This document shows positions 17,453 through 26,574 of a DNA stretch of 64,000 nt, in pieces. Each line of letters begins with the position of its first letter. Positions within the stretch are counted from its first letter, which is position 1. The position numbers and the translations under genes were made by a program. The DNA lies in assembly GCA_050331695.1 (NCBI GenBank), contig JBHJGP010000014.1:66094-130093 (forward strand). Direction: 5' to 3'. The stretch comes from JBHJGP01 sp050331695 (lineage in GTDB: Bacteria; Pseudomonadota; Alphaproteobacteria; Geminicoccales; Geminicoccaceae). The notes under the pieces were generated by a model. The model was not told the DNA's origin. It ran no database searches and worked only from the letters and a program-made list of their open reading frames with translations.

Positions 17453-18435
17453 TAGCCGAGCCGTCCCTGCCGCCGCCGGCGATAGAGATCGGCCAGCACG
17501 GTGAGCAGGATCAAGACACCCTGAACGGCCCGGAGCCAGAATGGCGACAGATTGACGAAGATCAGCGCCGAGCCGATCGCTGCGAGCAGGATCGCAGCGA
17601 GTGTCGAGCCGATGACCGTGCCGGTGCCGCCCAGAATGCTGACGCCGCCGACCACGGACGCGGTGATGATGGTGAGCTCCAGATTGGGTGGAACCGTTGA
17701 CTGGATGACGCTGAGCTGGGTCGCGAACAAGATCGCCGCCATGCCTGCGAAGGCGCCGTGAATGGCAAAAACCTTCATGATCGTCGCTTCCCGGCTGATC
17801 CCGGAGAGCCTCGCGGCTTCCGCATTGCCGCCCACCGCATAGATCGCCCGGCCCAGGGGGCTCACCCGCATCCACCAAGCGGCCAGGAGCGTAAGCACGA
17901 CCATGGCGTAGATCGGCATCGGCACACCCAGCGGCTTCATTTGCGCCAGGTGAAAATTTTCGGGCATGCCGGTGATCCAGGCGCCCTGGGTCACGCTGAT
18001 CAGGCCGCCTTTCAGGATGCTGAGCATGCCGAGCGTGACCACGATCGAGGGGATCCGCAAATAGGCGATCAGCACGCCCATCGCCGAGGTCACCATCATG
18101 CCGACCAGGATTGGAACGAGCCAGGCGATCACCACCGGAACGCCGTTGACCGCGAGCGTGCCGCTGATGGTCGCCAGCACGCCGATCAGCGAGCCGATCG
18201 AGATATCGATATTGCCGGAGATGATCACCATCGACATGCCGATCGCCGCGACCGCGATGTAGGCATTGCCCAAAAACATGCTGCTCAGATTGCGCTCGGC
18301 GACGAACCGGGGGTTGATGGTGCCGACCACCAAGAACAGGGCCAGGATCGCCAGAACCAGCACCATCTCCAGGCTCGCCCACGCCCTCTTGATGCCAGCG
18401 AACGGGTCCGGCGCGCTCAAGGAGGTGGCGGCCAT
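17452..18435 (-). CDS. rhaP: Rhamnose ABC transporter permease (first)
   Basis: Inner-membrane permease of the same BPD_transp_2 family as its neighbour, 327 residues from the ATG at 18435 (MAATSLSAPDP). It shows IISGNIDISIGSLIGVLA near residue 70, the loop AIYAVGGNAEAARLSGI and VVGGVSILGGTGTVIGSTLA. The first start fits just five bases after the stop of the ATPase gene; an upstream start at 18468 would overlap it by 29 bases and is less likely. It should pair with the second permease to form the membrane channel of the rhamnose importer. Confidence 0.9.
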   Translation of the reverse strand: MAATSLSAPDPFAGIKRAWASLEMVLVLAILALFLVVGTINPRFVAERNLSSMFLGNAYIAVAAIGMSMVIISGNIDISIGSLIGVLATISGTLAVNGVPVVIAWLVPILVGMMVTSAMGVLIAYLRIPSIVVTLGMLSILKGGLISVTQGAWITGMPENFHLAQMKPLGVPMPIYAMVVLTLLAAWWMRVSPLGRAIYAVGGNAEAARLSGISREATIMKVFAIHGAFAGMAAILFATQLSVIQSTVPPNLELTIITASVVGGVSILGGTGTVIGSTLAAILLAAIGSALIFVNLSPFWLRAVQGVLILLTVLADLYRRRRQGRLG

Positions 18436-18439
18436 CGCC

Positions 18440-19951
18440 TCAGTTCGCCGCCATCGCGGCTGGGGCATCGCTCATCATCGCCGCTGCGATGATCTCCTGA
18501 TTGGCGTCATCGCGCCTGACGTTGGCCACGATCCGGCCACCCTTCATCACCAGGATGCGGTCGCTCATGCCCATGATCTCCGGCAGCTCGGAACTGATCA
18601 TCAGGATGGCGATGCCCTTGCCGGCGAGTTCGCTCGTGAGTTTATGGATTTCGGCCTTGGCACCGACATCGATGCCTCGGGTCGGCTCGTCCATGATCAG
18701 GATTCTGGGCTCGGTCGCGAGCCACTTCGCGAGAACAACCTTCTGCTGATTACCGCCGGAAAGCTTTTCGGCAGGGAGATCGACGTCATGGGTTCGGATC
18801 TGGAATTGCGTCCGACCAGCTTCGGCAAGCTTTCTCTCTTCAGCCCGATCGATAAAGCCGCCACGGGCGATCCGTTCGAGCACAGCCATGCTCGTGTTTT
18901 GAGCGATCGCCATCGGTCGAACCAGCCCTTGATGCCCGCGATCTTCGGGGATGTAGGCGATGCCGAGGCGTTTCGCTGCGCTGGGGCTGCTTATGGTAAC
19001 CGGCTTGCCGTCAACCTGGATTTCGCCCGCGTGGGGGGGCGTGATACCGAAGAGCGTATGCGCCAGCTCGCTCCGGCCCGAGCCGACCAGCCCGGCAAGA
19101 CCGACGATTTCGCCGGCGCGAAGCTCGAAATGGATGTCTCTGGTGAGCGGCGGCCGTTCCAGGCCCCTCACCGCCAGGACCACCTCGCCGATCCGAGCCG
19201 CTGTTTTCGGAAAAAGCTGATCGATTTGCCGGCCGACCATCATCTGGATCAGATCGTCATGGCTGGTCTCGGCGACCGGCTTGGTCGCGACATGGGCACC
19301 GTCACGAAGCACCGTCACCCGGTCGGCGAGGACGAAAACCTCCTCGAGGCGATGGGAGATGTAGATGATGCTGACGCCCCGGTCGCGCAAAAGCCTGACG
19401 ATATCGAACAGCCGCTTCACGTCATGTTCGGTCAGCGCCGCCGTCGGCTCGTCCATGATCAGGACGCGGGCGTCGTGGGACAACGCCTTGGCGATCTCGA
19501 CCCGCTGGCGGTTGCCGACGGAAAGCGCGCCGACGGTGGCGCTCACATCGAGGTCGTGGATGTCGAGTGATGCCAGGAGCTCTCGCGCCTTGGTCCGCAT
19601 CGCCGGCCAATCGATACGGCCCCAGGACCGGCGCGGCGCGTGGCCCATGAAGATGTTTTCGGCGACGCTGAGCTCGGGAAACAGCAACAGCTCCTGGTAG
19701 ATCGTGGCGATGCCGCGGCTTTGGGCTTCCTGGGGCGAGCTAAAACGAACCCGCTCGCCGTCGATCCGAAGAGTGCCGCTGTCCGGCCGATGGACCCCGG
19801 AGATGATCTTGATAAGGGTCGACTTACCGGCCCCGTTCTCGCCCAAAAGCGCGTGGACCTCACCGGCTTCTACGTCGAAGCTGACATTGTCCAGGGCGCG
19901 CACGCCCGGAAACGTCTTGCTCACGCCTTCCAGCGCGAGAACCGCGGTCAT
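18440..19951 (-). CDS. rhaT: Rhamnose ABC transporter ATPase (two nucleotide-binding domains)
   Basis: Sugar-type ABC ATPase of 503 residues with two fused nucleotide-binding domains. In the first, Walker A is GENGAGKST near residue 37, the signature LSVGNRQRVEIAKAL near 139 and Walker B RVLIMDEPTAALTE. In the second, the signature is LSGGNQQKVVLAKWL near 396 and Walker B RILIMDEPTRGIDVGAK; the second Walker A is degenerate (GLVGSGRSE), as is normal for this family. ATG 19951 is chosen because GGGGAGG lies ten bases upstream. It is the first gene of the minus-strand rhamnose operon, divergent from rhaD. Confidence 0.93.
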   Translation of the reverse strand: MTAVLALEGVSKTFPGVRALDNVSFDVEAGEVHALLGENGAGKSTLIKIISGVHRPDSGTLRIDGERVRFSSPQEAQSRGIATIYQELLLFPELSVAENIFMGHAPRRSWGRIDWPAMRTKARELLASLDIHDLDVSATVGALSVGNRQRVEIAKALSHDARVLIMDEPTAALTEHDVKRLFDIVRLLRDRGVSIIYISHRLEEVFVLADRVTVLRDGAHVATKPVAETSHDDLIQMMVGRQIDQLFPKTAARIGEVVLAVRGLERPPLTRDIHFELRAGEIVGLAGLVGSGRSELAHTLFGITPPHAGEIQVDGKPVTISSPSAAKRLGIAYIPEDRGHQGLVRPMAIAQNTSMAVLERIARGGFIDRAEERKLAEAGRTQFQIRTHDVDLPAEKLSGGNQQKVVLAKWLATEPRILIMDEPTRGIDVGAKAEIHKLTSELAGKGIAILMISSELPEIMGMSDRILVMKGGRIVANVRRDDANQEIIAAAMMSDAPAAMAAN

Positions 19952-20054
19952 ATTAGTGACGCCTCCCCGTCGCGGCGTCGACCGAGGCAAAAGCCACCAG
20001 CCGATTGATCCAAGTTAGTAGGGTCCGTAACAGATAGGCAAGCCGGTTGGTTTG

Positions 20055-20068
20055 AGGGCGAACGCCCT
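20055..20068. promoter_or_regulatory. Inverted repeat before rhaD, candidate operator
   Basis: AGGGCG-AA-CGCCCT is a perfect 6-2-6 inverted repeat 15 bases upstream of the rhaD start, inside the 132-base region between rhaT and rhaD. It could be the operator of a repressor controlling both arms. A transcribed hairpin in the rhaD leader is equally possible. No promoter boxes could be placed with confidence. Confidence 0.35.
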
Positions 20069-20083
20069 GATGGGAGGGAAGGC

Positions 20084-22144
20084 ATGGCGGACGGACGCCT
20101 TGAAGATCGCTGGGACCAGACGCTGGCCGCCAGCATGAGCGAGCCAGAACGGTTGCGCTACCGTTCGAACCTGCTGGGCGCCGACAAGCGGATCACCAAT
20201 TTTGGCGGAGGCAACACTTCGGCCAAGGTCGAGGAGACCGACCCGCTCACCGGCGAGCCCGTCTCTGTCCTCTGGGTTAAGGGCTCTGGCGGTGATTTGG
20301 GCTCGATGGATCTCTCGGGCTTCGCCACGCTCTACATGGCCAAGCTCGAAGCCCTGAAAGGTCTCTATCGCGGGATCGAGCATGAGGACGAGATGGTGGG
20401 CTATCTGCCCCACTGCACGTTCAATCTAAACCCGCGCGCCGCCAGCATCGACACCCCGCTTCACGCCTATCTGCCCTACACTCACGTCGATCATGTGCAT
20501 CCCGATGCGGTGATCGCGATCGCCGCGGCCGAGCAGGGCGAAGCGCTCACGGCCGAGATCTTCGAGGGCGAGCTCGGCTGGCTGCCCTGGCAGCGGCCGG
20601 GCTACGATCTCGGTCTCAAGCTTGAGGAGGTTGCCCGATCGGATCCGAGCCTGGTGGGTGTCGTGCTCGGCGGCCATGGCCTGTTTACCTGGGCCGAGGA
20701 CTCGGCGGACTGTTACCGGACCACGCTCCGGATCATTCAAAAAGCACAGGATTGGCTGGACGCGCGTGCCTCCGGGCCTGCTTTCGGAGGCTCGAAGCTT
20801 GAACCGCTTCCCAAAGCCGAGAGCGCACGAAAGCTCCAGGCCCTGTTGCCTCGACTGCGCGGCCTGATCAGCAGGGACGAGCGAAAGCTCGGCCATGTGG
20901 ACGCCAGCGACACGGTCCTCGAGTTCGTCAATGCCAACGATCTCGAGCCGCTGGCGGCGCTCGGCACCTCCTGTCCCGATCATTTTCTGAGAACGAAAAT
21001 TCGGCCGCTGGTGGTGCCGGCCGACATCGACGATCTCGAGCCGGCGCTGGAACGCTACCGTGACGATTACCGGGCCTATTACGAACGCTGCAAACATGCC
21101 GACAGCCCGGCGATCCGAGATCCCAACCCGGTGATCTATCTGCTGCCGGGGACCGGCATGGTCAGCTTCGCCGCCAACAAGCCTACGGCGCGTATCGCAT
21201 CCGAGTTCTACATCAATGCGATCAACGTGATCCGTGGCGCCTTCAGCGTCTCGACCTATGTGGGCCTGGATGAGCAGGAGGCCTTCGATATCGAATACTG
21301 GCTGTTGGAGGAGGCAAAGCTGCAGCGGATGCCGAAGCCCAAGAGCCTCGCCGGCCGGATCGCGGTGGTGACCGGCGCCGCCGGCGGCATCGGCCAGGCG
21401 GTGGCAAGACGGCTGGCGGGGGAGGGCGCTTGCGTGCTGCTGACCGATCGCGACGAAGCGCCGCTGGCCGAGGCCGAACAGGCGCTGGCCCAGGCGTTCG
21501 GTACCGATCTGATCGCCGGCCGTGTCGGAGACGTTACTTCCGAGGCGGACATGGCCGCGGTTGTTGCGGCAACGACGGAAATCTTCGGCGGACTGGACAT
21601 TGTGGTAGCCAATGCCGGGCTCGCCAGCGCCGCGCCGTTCGACGAAACCTCGCTCGATGACTGGCAGCGAAACGCCGACGTGCTGGCCAAGGGGGTGTTC
21701 CTCACCGCGCGCGAGGGTTTTCGGGTGATGAAGGCCCAGGGTCTGGGCGGCTCGATCGTCACCATTGGCTCCAAGAACGCGCTTGCCGCCAGCGCCGGCG
21801 CGTCGGCTTACTGCGCCGCCAAGGCGGCAGCTCTACACCTGACCCGCTGCATCGCGCTCGAAGGCGCTCCCCACGGCATCCGCGCCAACATGGTCAATCC
21901 GGACGCGGTCCTGAGAGGTTCGCGGATCTGGCAGGGCGACTGGAAAACCGCCCGCGCTCAAGCCTATGGGGTGGAGGAAGGAGAGCTTGAGCGGGTCTAC
22001 CGGGAGCGGTCCTTGCTGAAGCGAAGCGTCTTTCCGGAGGATATCGCTGAAGCGGTCTACTGGCTCGCCAGCGATCTCTCGAGCAAAACCACAGGCAACG
22101 CGTTGAACGTGGATGCGGGCAACGCCGTCGCTTTCACCAGATAG
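20084..22144 (+). CDS. rhaD: Bifunctional rhamnulose-1-phosphate aldolase / short-chain dehydrogenase
   Basis: Fused 686-residue enzyme. Residues 1 to about 410 form a class II aldolase/adducin-type domain with the metal-site segment THVDHVHPDAVI near 131, which splits rhamnulose 1-phosphate to dihydroxyacetone phosphate and L-lactaldehyde. Residues about 425-686 form a short-chain dehydrogenase with VVTGAAGGIGQAVA and the catalytic pair in SAYCAAKAAAL, which probably oxidises lactaldehyde. The fusion is the usual form in rhizobia and relatives. GGGAGGGAAGGC precedes the ATG. It is transcribed with rhaI and away from the transporter operon. Confidence 0.94.
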   Translation: MADGRLEDRWDQTLAASMSEPERLRYRSNLLGADKRITNFGGGNTSAKVEETDPLTGEPVSVLWVKGSGGDLGSMDLSGFATLYMAKLEALKGLYRGIEHEDEMVGYLPHCTFNLNPRAASIDTPLHAYLPYTHVDHVHPDAVIAIAAAEQGEALTAEIFEGELGWLPWQRPGYDLGLKLEEVARSDPSLVGVVLGGHGLFTWAEDSADCYRTTLRIIQKAQDWLDARASGPAFGGSKLEPLPKAESARKLQALLPRLRGLISRDERKLGHVDASDTVLEFVNANDLEPLAALGTSCPDHFLRTKIRPLVVPADIDDLEPALERYRDDYRAYYERCKHADSPAIRDPNPVIYLLPGTGMVSFAANKPTARIASEFYINAINVIRGAFSVSTYVGLDEQEAFDIEYWLLEEAKLQRMPKPKSLAGRIAVVTGAAGGIGQAVARRLAGEGACVLLTDRDEAPLAEAEQALAQAFGTDLIAGRVGDVTSEADMAAVVAATTEIFGGLDIVVANAGLASAAPFDETSLDDWQRNADVLAKGVFLTAREGFRVMKAQGLGGSIVTIGSKNALAASAGASAYCAAKAAALHLTRCIALEGAPHGIRANMVNPDAVLRGSRIWQGDWKTARAQAYGVEEGELERVYRERSLLKRSVFPEDIAEAVYWLASDLSSKTTGNALNVDAGNAVAFTR

Positions 22145-22153
22145 GATACCGCC

Positions 22154-23449
22154 ATGACCGCATACCGGATCGCCGACAGCTTCGTCGCCGAGAGCAATCA
22201 ACCACTGAAGTCCGCCCTCGACGCCGACTTTGAGCATCTGGGCGCGAGGCTGGCGCGCCGGGGACAGGACATCGAGTTGATTACCGACAAGGTCCGGGCC
22301 TTCGCGATTGCCGTTCCGACCTGGGGCGTCGGCACTGGCGGCACGCGTTTCGGCCGGTTCCCCGGTCCGGGCGAGCCTCGATCGATCTTCGAAAAGCTCG
22401 ACGACTGCGCGGTCATTCAGCAGCTTGTGCGGGCGACGCCGACGGTTTCGCCTCATATCCCCTGGGACAAGGTCGACGATCTGGATGCGCTCAAGGCCCA
22501 CGCCGAAACCTGGGGCCTCGGTTTCGATGCGATCAACGCCAACACGTTTCAGGATCAAATGGGTCAGCCGCTCTCCTACAAGTACGGCTCGCTGACCCAT
22601 ACCGACTCAGCCGTGCGTCACCAGGCGATTGAGCATAACCTCGAATGCATCGAGATCGGCCAGAAGCTAGGTTCGACCGCGCTTACCGTCTGGATCGCCG
22701 ACGGCGCCAATTTTCCGGGCCAACAGCACCTGATCGGCGCCTTCGAGCGCTATCTCGACAGTTTGAGCCAGGTTTATGAGGCGTTACCCGACGACTGGGC
22801 CCTGTTTCTCGAGCACAAATTCTACGAACCCGCATTCTATGCCACGGTGATGGCCGATTGGGGCACGTCATACATGGCGGCGGACACTTTGGGCTCCAAG
22901 GCCAAATGCCTGGTCGACCTCGGCCACCACGCCCCCAACGTCAACATCGAACAGATCGTCGCTCGGCTGATCCATTTCGAGAAATTGGGCGGCTTCCACT
23001 TCAACGACAGCAAGTATGGCGACGACGATCTGGACAGCGGCGCCATCAACCCGTTCCAGCTGTTTCTCGTCTTTCACGAGCTGGTCAATGCGGAGGTGGA
23101 GAAGCGCCCGGCCTTTGAGCCGGCCTACATGATGGACCAGTCGCACAATGTCACCGATCCGATCGAAAGCCTGATGGTGAGCGCCGTCGCCATTCTGCGC
23201 GCCTATACCCAGGCGCTTTTGGTCGACCGCGAGGCGCTGGCCGGGTTTCAGGAGTCCAACGATCCGATCATGGCGCTCGGCGCTTTGCGACAAGGCTACC
23301 AGACCGACGTCTCACCGATCCTGGCCATGGCACGGCACCGTTCCGGCGGCGCGGTCGACCCGCTGGCCGTCTACCGGGCCAGCGGCTACCGTTCGAAAAA
23401 GCAAGAAGAACGACCCCAGTCCGCCAATCTCGGTGGTGGGATCGTCTGA
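22154..23449 (+). CDS. rhaI: L-rhamnose isomerase (RhaI type)
   Basis: Sugar isomerase of the TIM-barrel xylose-isomerase-like superfamily, 431 residues, converting L-rhamnose to L-rhamnulose. Conserved metal-site regions include WGLGFDAINANTFQDQ near residue 120, LFLEHKFYEPAF near 217, CLVDLGHHAPNVNIEQIVA near 251 and GGFHFNDSKYGDDDLDSG near 276. It follows rhaD by nine bases and they form one operon. It is the alphaproteobacterial enzyme, not the E. coli RhaA type. No dedicated regulator is present in the locus. Confidence 0.93.
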   Translation: MTAYRIADSFVAESNQPLKSALDADFEHLGARLARRGQDIELITDKVRAFAIAVPTWGVGTGGTRFGRFPGPGEPRSIFEKLDDCAVIQQLVRATPTVSPHIPWDKVDDLDALKAHAETWGLGFDAINANTFQDQMGQPLSYKYGSLTHTDSAVRHQAIEHNLECIEIGQKLGSTALTVWIADGANFPGQQHLIGAFERYLDSLSQVYEALPDDWALFLEHKFYEPAFYATVMADWGTSYMAADTLGSKAKCLVDLGHHAPNVNIEQIVARLIHFEKLGGFHFNDSKYGDDDLDSGAINPFQLFLVFHELVNAEVEKRPAFEPAYMMDQSHNVTDPIESLMVSAVAILRAYTQALLVDREALAGFQESNDPIMALGALRQGYQTDVSPILAMARHRSGGAVDPLAVYRASGYRSKKQEERPQSANLGGGIV

Positions 23450-23451
23450 GC

Positions 23452-23982
23452 TCAGGCTTGGACCGGCACCTCTTGACCCTGGCCGATCTTGTCCAGGCGT
23501 TTCTGCAAGGTGAGCTTGTCCAGGCCTGCCATCGGCAAGCTGGTGAATATCTTTATCCGGCTTTCGAGATAGCCGTAGATGCGGTTGAAGTAGGCGAGCT
23601 TTTTGTCCTCCGGACCGTCAAAGGCGGCCGGATCCTCGACGCCCCAATGGGCAGTCATCGGCTGACCGGGCCACACCGGACAAATCTCACCTGCCGCGTT
23701 GTCGCAAACGGTGAAGACGAAATCCAGTTTCGGCGCGCCGTCGCCGGCGAACTCCTCCCAGCTCTTTGAGCGCAGACCATCGGTGTCATAATTTAGCTTC
23801 TTCAACAGCTCAATGGTCGTCGGGTGAATCTCGCCCTTGGGCATGCTTCCGGCCGAATATCCTTTGAACCGGCCGACACCCCAGCGATTGAGAGCGCATT
23901 CCGCCATGATGCTTCGGGCGGAATTGCCCGTGCAGACGAAAAGTACGTTGTAGAGTTTGCCGGCCGCTCCCTGATCATCCAT
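23452..23982 (-). CDS. arsC: Low-molecular-weight phosphatase-type arsenate reductase
   Basis: A 176-residue protein of the LMW-phosphatase fold, predicted to reduce arsenate to arsenite. The P-loop CX5R is Cys17-Arg23 in VLFVCTGNSARS. The second motif FVFTVCDNAAGEICPVWPGQP near residue 88 carries further cysteines (about Cys93 and Cys100) suited to the disulfide relay of this family, and HWGVEDPAA follows. It stands alone: no arsR, acr3 or arsB gene is near, so a different phosphatase role is possible. It is convergent with rhaI, separated by two bases. Confidence 0.85.
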   Translation of the reverse strand: MDDQGAAGKLYNVLFVCTGNSARSIMAECALNRWGVGRFKGYSAGSMPKGEIHPTTIELLKKLNYDTDGLRSKSWEEFAGDGAPKLDFVFTVCDNAAGEICPVWPGQPMTAHWGVEDPAAFDGPEDKKLAYFNRIYGYLESRIKIFTSLPMAGLDKLTLQKRLDKIGQGQEVPVQA

Positions 23983-24091
23983 GGTCCGTTCTCCCGATGC
24001 CAGGTTATGTTTGTGACATCGGGGTTATAGCACAGGGCACTATCGGCATCACAGATTTCGCGTGACCGAGGCGCCACTCAATCCCCTGCCG

Positions 24092-24772
24092 TCAGCGAAC
24101 CATACGCAACCAGCGCAGGATGTTCACGGTGCTGACAAGCGATGCCGAGACGTAGGTGTAAGCGCAGGCTCGCAGCAATCGCCTTGCCGCCGGCAGATCC
24201 TCTTTCGGCAGGAAGTCGCCCCGGTCGAGGATCGGCAAGGCCCGATTAAAGCTCGCGTCATATTCAACCGGGAGCGTGATCAGATCGACCACTACCCGGG
24301 CGAGGCCACTCAAGATGCCGGCGAGCACGGCCAGTGCAAACACCGCGGGCGACCGGGCGGCCAAACCCAGCGCGAAGGCCAGGTAAACGAAGACGGAGCC
24401 GACCCGTTCGACCACGACCGCTTTCCGGCCGAGCGTCACCCGCCTGTGCAACAGGGGCTCGCCGTCCCGGTCCTGAAGCGCATGGGCAACCTCGTGGGCT
24501 GCGATCGTGACGGCGCTGAGGCTGCGTCCGTCTTTGTGTTCAGGCCGCAGGCGAACGACCTTGGCGATTGGGTCATAGTGATCGCCCTGGGGGCTTGCCT
24601 CGACGGCGACCTTTCTCAAGCCGGCCTCGTCCAGGAGATGACGTGCGAGTTCGCCGCCGGTCCCGGGAAAATCGGGCCGGTCCCGGCCGTAGCGGCCGAT
24701 CACCCACTTGGCCCAGAGCTGGGGGCCAACGAACAGGGCAATGAACAGCAGTGCGCCGATCAGATAGATCAT
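24092..24772 (-). CDS. Membrane zinc metallopeptidase, YugP-like
   Basis: A 226-residue protein of the neutral zinc metallopeptidase family represented by B. subtilis YugP. It starts with a hydrophobic segment (about residues 1-20), has the zinc motif HEVAH (His93-Glu94-His97) in AAHEVAHALQDRDG, and two further hydrophobic stretches near 125-165. LPVEYDASFNRALP with its conserved Glu is the likely third zinc ligand region. Its substrate is unknown. Both neighbours are divergent or separate, so it is probably transcribed alone. Confidence 0.9.
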   Translation of the reverse strand: MIYLIGALLFIALFVGPQLWAKWVIGRYGRDRPDFPGTGGELARHLLDEAGLRKVAVEASPQGDHYDPIAKVVRLRPEHKDGRSLSAVTIAAHEVAHALQDRDGEPLLHRRVTLGRKAVVVERVGSVFVYLAFALGLAARSPAVFALAVLAGILSGLARVVVDLITLPVEYDASFNRALPILDRGDFLPKEDLPAARRLLRACAYTYVSASLVSTVNILRWLRMVR

Positions 24773-24875
24773 TTCAACAGGGAGATGATCACGGCCGCCC
24801 GGCGAATCAATTGAGCCTCGGCGTCACGCTTTCGTCAAACCGCGCCCGTCAAACAACTAAGGGGAAAACCAGACG

Positions 24876-25358
24876 ATGCTAGCGCAGCTTCTGCAAACCC
24901 AGACGCCGCTCGATCAGGTGCTTGTGAGACTGGCTGTGGCGGTGGCGCTGGGCACCGTGCTCGGGCTTGAGCGAGAGATCAGGCACAAACCTGCCGGACT
25001 CAAGACCCACATGCTGATCTCTCTGGCGGCCTCGTTGTTCACGCTGCTCACCTTCGAACTGACCGAGGCGGCGGTCCGCATCGATGAGGGTGTTCGTGCC
25101 GACCCGGTTCGGGTGACCGAAGCGGTAATTCCCGGCGTGGCTTTTTTGGGCGCCGGCAGCATCATTCAGGCACGGGGCAAAATCGAAGGCATTACCACCG
25201 GCGCCAGTATCTGGCTCGCGGGTGCTGTGGGCATGGCATGCGGCGGCGGCTTCTTTGGGATCGCGGGCCTTGCCATGGGCTTCGCGTTGGTGGTGCTGAC
25301 CCTCATCGGCGGTCTCGAGCGATGGATCAAAGCGCACGCGCGAACCGAGGACGACTGA
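24876..25358 (+). CDS. MgtC/SapB-family membrane protein
   Basis: A 160-residue inner-membrane protein of the MgtC/SapB family with four or five hydrophobic segments. GTVLGLEREIRHKPAGLKTHMLISLAAS near residue 29 is the family signature, and IPGVAFLGAGSIIQARGKIEGITTGASIW near 88 is the conserved core. Members are linked to magnesium limitation and regulation of ATP synthase in pathogens, but many chromosomal copies such as this have no assigned role. AAGGGG lies 15 bases upstream of the ATG. It faces the divergent zinc peptidase gene 103 bases away and converges on the SDR gene. Confidence 0.9.
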   Translation: MLAQLLQTQTPLDQVLVRLAVAVALGTVLGLEREIRHKPAGLKTHMLISLAASLFTLLTFELTEAAVRIDEGVRADPVRVTEAVIPGVAFLGAGSIIQARGKIEGITTGASIWLAGAVGMACGGGFFGIAGLAMGFALVVLTLIGGLERWIKAHARTEDD

Positions 25359-25372
25359 GCCGTGTTCGCCGG

Positions 25373-26158
25373 TCAGCTCATGCAGTTGCCGCCGTCGACA
25401 TTGAAGGTTTGGGCCACGACGTAATCGCTGTCGGCAGACGCCAGGAACACGGCCATGCCGGCGTGGTCCTCGGGCCGGCCCATGCGTCCGAAGGGCACCG
25501 CCTCGCTGACCAGTCGTTTCTTCTCGCCCAGGGGCCGGTTCTCGTATCGGGCGAAGAGTGCGTCGACCTCGTCCCACATGGGTGTGTCGACCACGCCGGG
25601 AGAGATGCCGTTTACGTTGATGCTGTGCCCGATCAGGTCGAGCCCCGCCGATTGAGTGATCGATATGACCGCGGCCTTGGAGGCACAGTAGGCGCTGACC
25701 AGGCCCTCGCCGCGCCGGCCCGCTTGGCTCGCCATATTGATGATTTTCCCCCGGCGTCCAGGTGTTACCCGATTTTGCTGCATCATTTGCCTGGCGACGG
25801 CCTGCAACGTGAAGAACAGGCCTCGGACGTTGATCCGGAAGATGCGATCCCAGCTCTCACGAGAGACGTCGGCCACCGGCGCCATGTCGAAAACGGCGGC
25901 GCCGTTGACCAGAATGTCGATCCCGCCGAACGTTTCTTCCGTTCGTTGGACCATCGCGTCGATCGAGCTCTGATCGGTGACGTCGAGGCGGACCGACGCA
26001 GCGCTTTCGCCGATCGCCTTTGCGGTCGCTTCCGCCTCATCAGACAGAATATCGGCGACCATAACCCGCGCGCCCTCGGCGACATAGGCCTCGGCGATCG
26101 CGCGGCCGATCCCGCGGGCGCCACCGGTCACGACCGCGGTCTTTCCTTCGAGTTTCAT
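25373..26158 (-). CDS. Sorbitol (L-iditol 2-)dehydrogenase-like SDR
   Basis: Short-chain dehydrogenase of 261 residues. The cofactor motif is VVTGGARGIGRAIAEA, followed by LVNGAA and the catalytic Ser-Tyr-Lys region with MASQAGRRGEGLVSAYCASKAAV. Much of the sequence, including DVTDQSSID, NMASQAGRRGE, SPGVVDTPMWD and the ending DYVVAQTFNVDGGNCMS, resembles the Rhodobacter sorbitol dehydrogenase SmoS, so oxidation of sorbitol to fructose or a similar polyol is likely. No polyol transporter is near. The ATG at 26158 and a GTG two codons earlier are both possible; AAGGA fits either. Confidence 0.87.
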   Translation of the reverse strand: MKLEGKTAVVTGGARGIGRAIAEAYVAEGARVMVADILSDEAEATAKAIGESAASVRLDVTDQSSIDAMVQRTEETFGGIDILVNGAAVFDMAPVADVSRESWDRIFRINVRGLFFTLQAVARQMMQQNRVTPGRRGKIINMASQAGRRGEGLVSAYCASKAAVISITQSAGLDLIGHSINVNGISPGVVDTPMWDEVDALFARYENRPLGEKKRLVSEAVPFGRMGRPEDHAGMAVFLASADSDYVVAQTFNVDGGNCMS

Positions 26159-26574
26159 AAGCACGCTTTTCCTTCCAGATACATCTTTGGGCCTTTCCTT
26201 GTTTGACCGACCCGAAGGTCAGGTCGGTCTCCAATAGCCGTCGGCTGATCTAACCGATGACTAGGATCGGCGCGATCCGGCTGTCGATCAGGTCAAGATC
26301 GCGAAATAGATGGTAGATCGGAACCTGCGCGCCGACCGGTGGCCGCAATTGTTCGGCAGCATCCTTTGGACAGTGAACTTGGCGCGGGCACCCGGAAGGA
26401 GGCTGGGGCGTAAGCAGCCGGGCCTCCGGTCAGCACCAGCCCAGCCGCCGGGCCATTTCATTTCGTCCTGGGTGGAGCCGTCAATCTCACGGAGCCACGG
26501 GGCGCGGGCGGGGGGGTCCGGTCGGCCCTCGTCTTGGCCCGACTGTCCGCGTCAGCGATGAGCAATTACCCAGC
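26159..26574. other. 416-base stretch without a gene
   Basis: No gene is supported. A G/C-rich segment at about 26397-26427 can fold as a hairpin with arms GGAGGCTG and CAGCC-GCCTCC. I compared it with cobalamin, FMN, TPP and glycine riboswitch cores from memory and none fits. The promoters of the SDR (minus) gene should lie here but could not be placed. Confidence 0.4.

Noticed and set aside
16475..18382. A single 635-codon open frame on the minus strand
   Set aside because: Its first part is out of frame with the first rhamnose permease and looks like composition-driven shadow; only the part from the GTG at 17452 is the second permease.
26390..26450. Possible riboswitch in the region upstream of the SDR gene
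   Set aside because: The hairpin is present, but none of the conserved cores of cobalamin, FMN, TPP or glycine riboswitches can be found.
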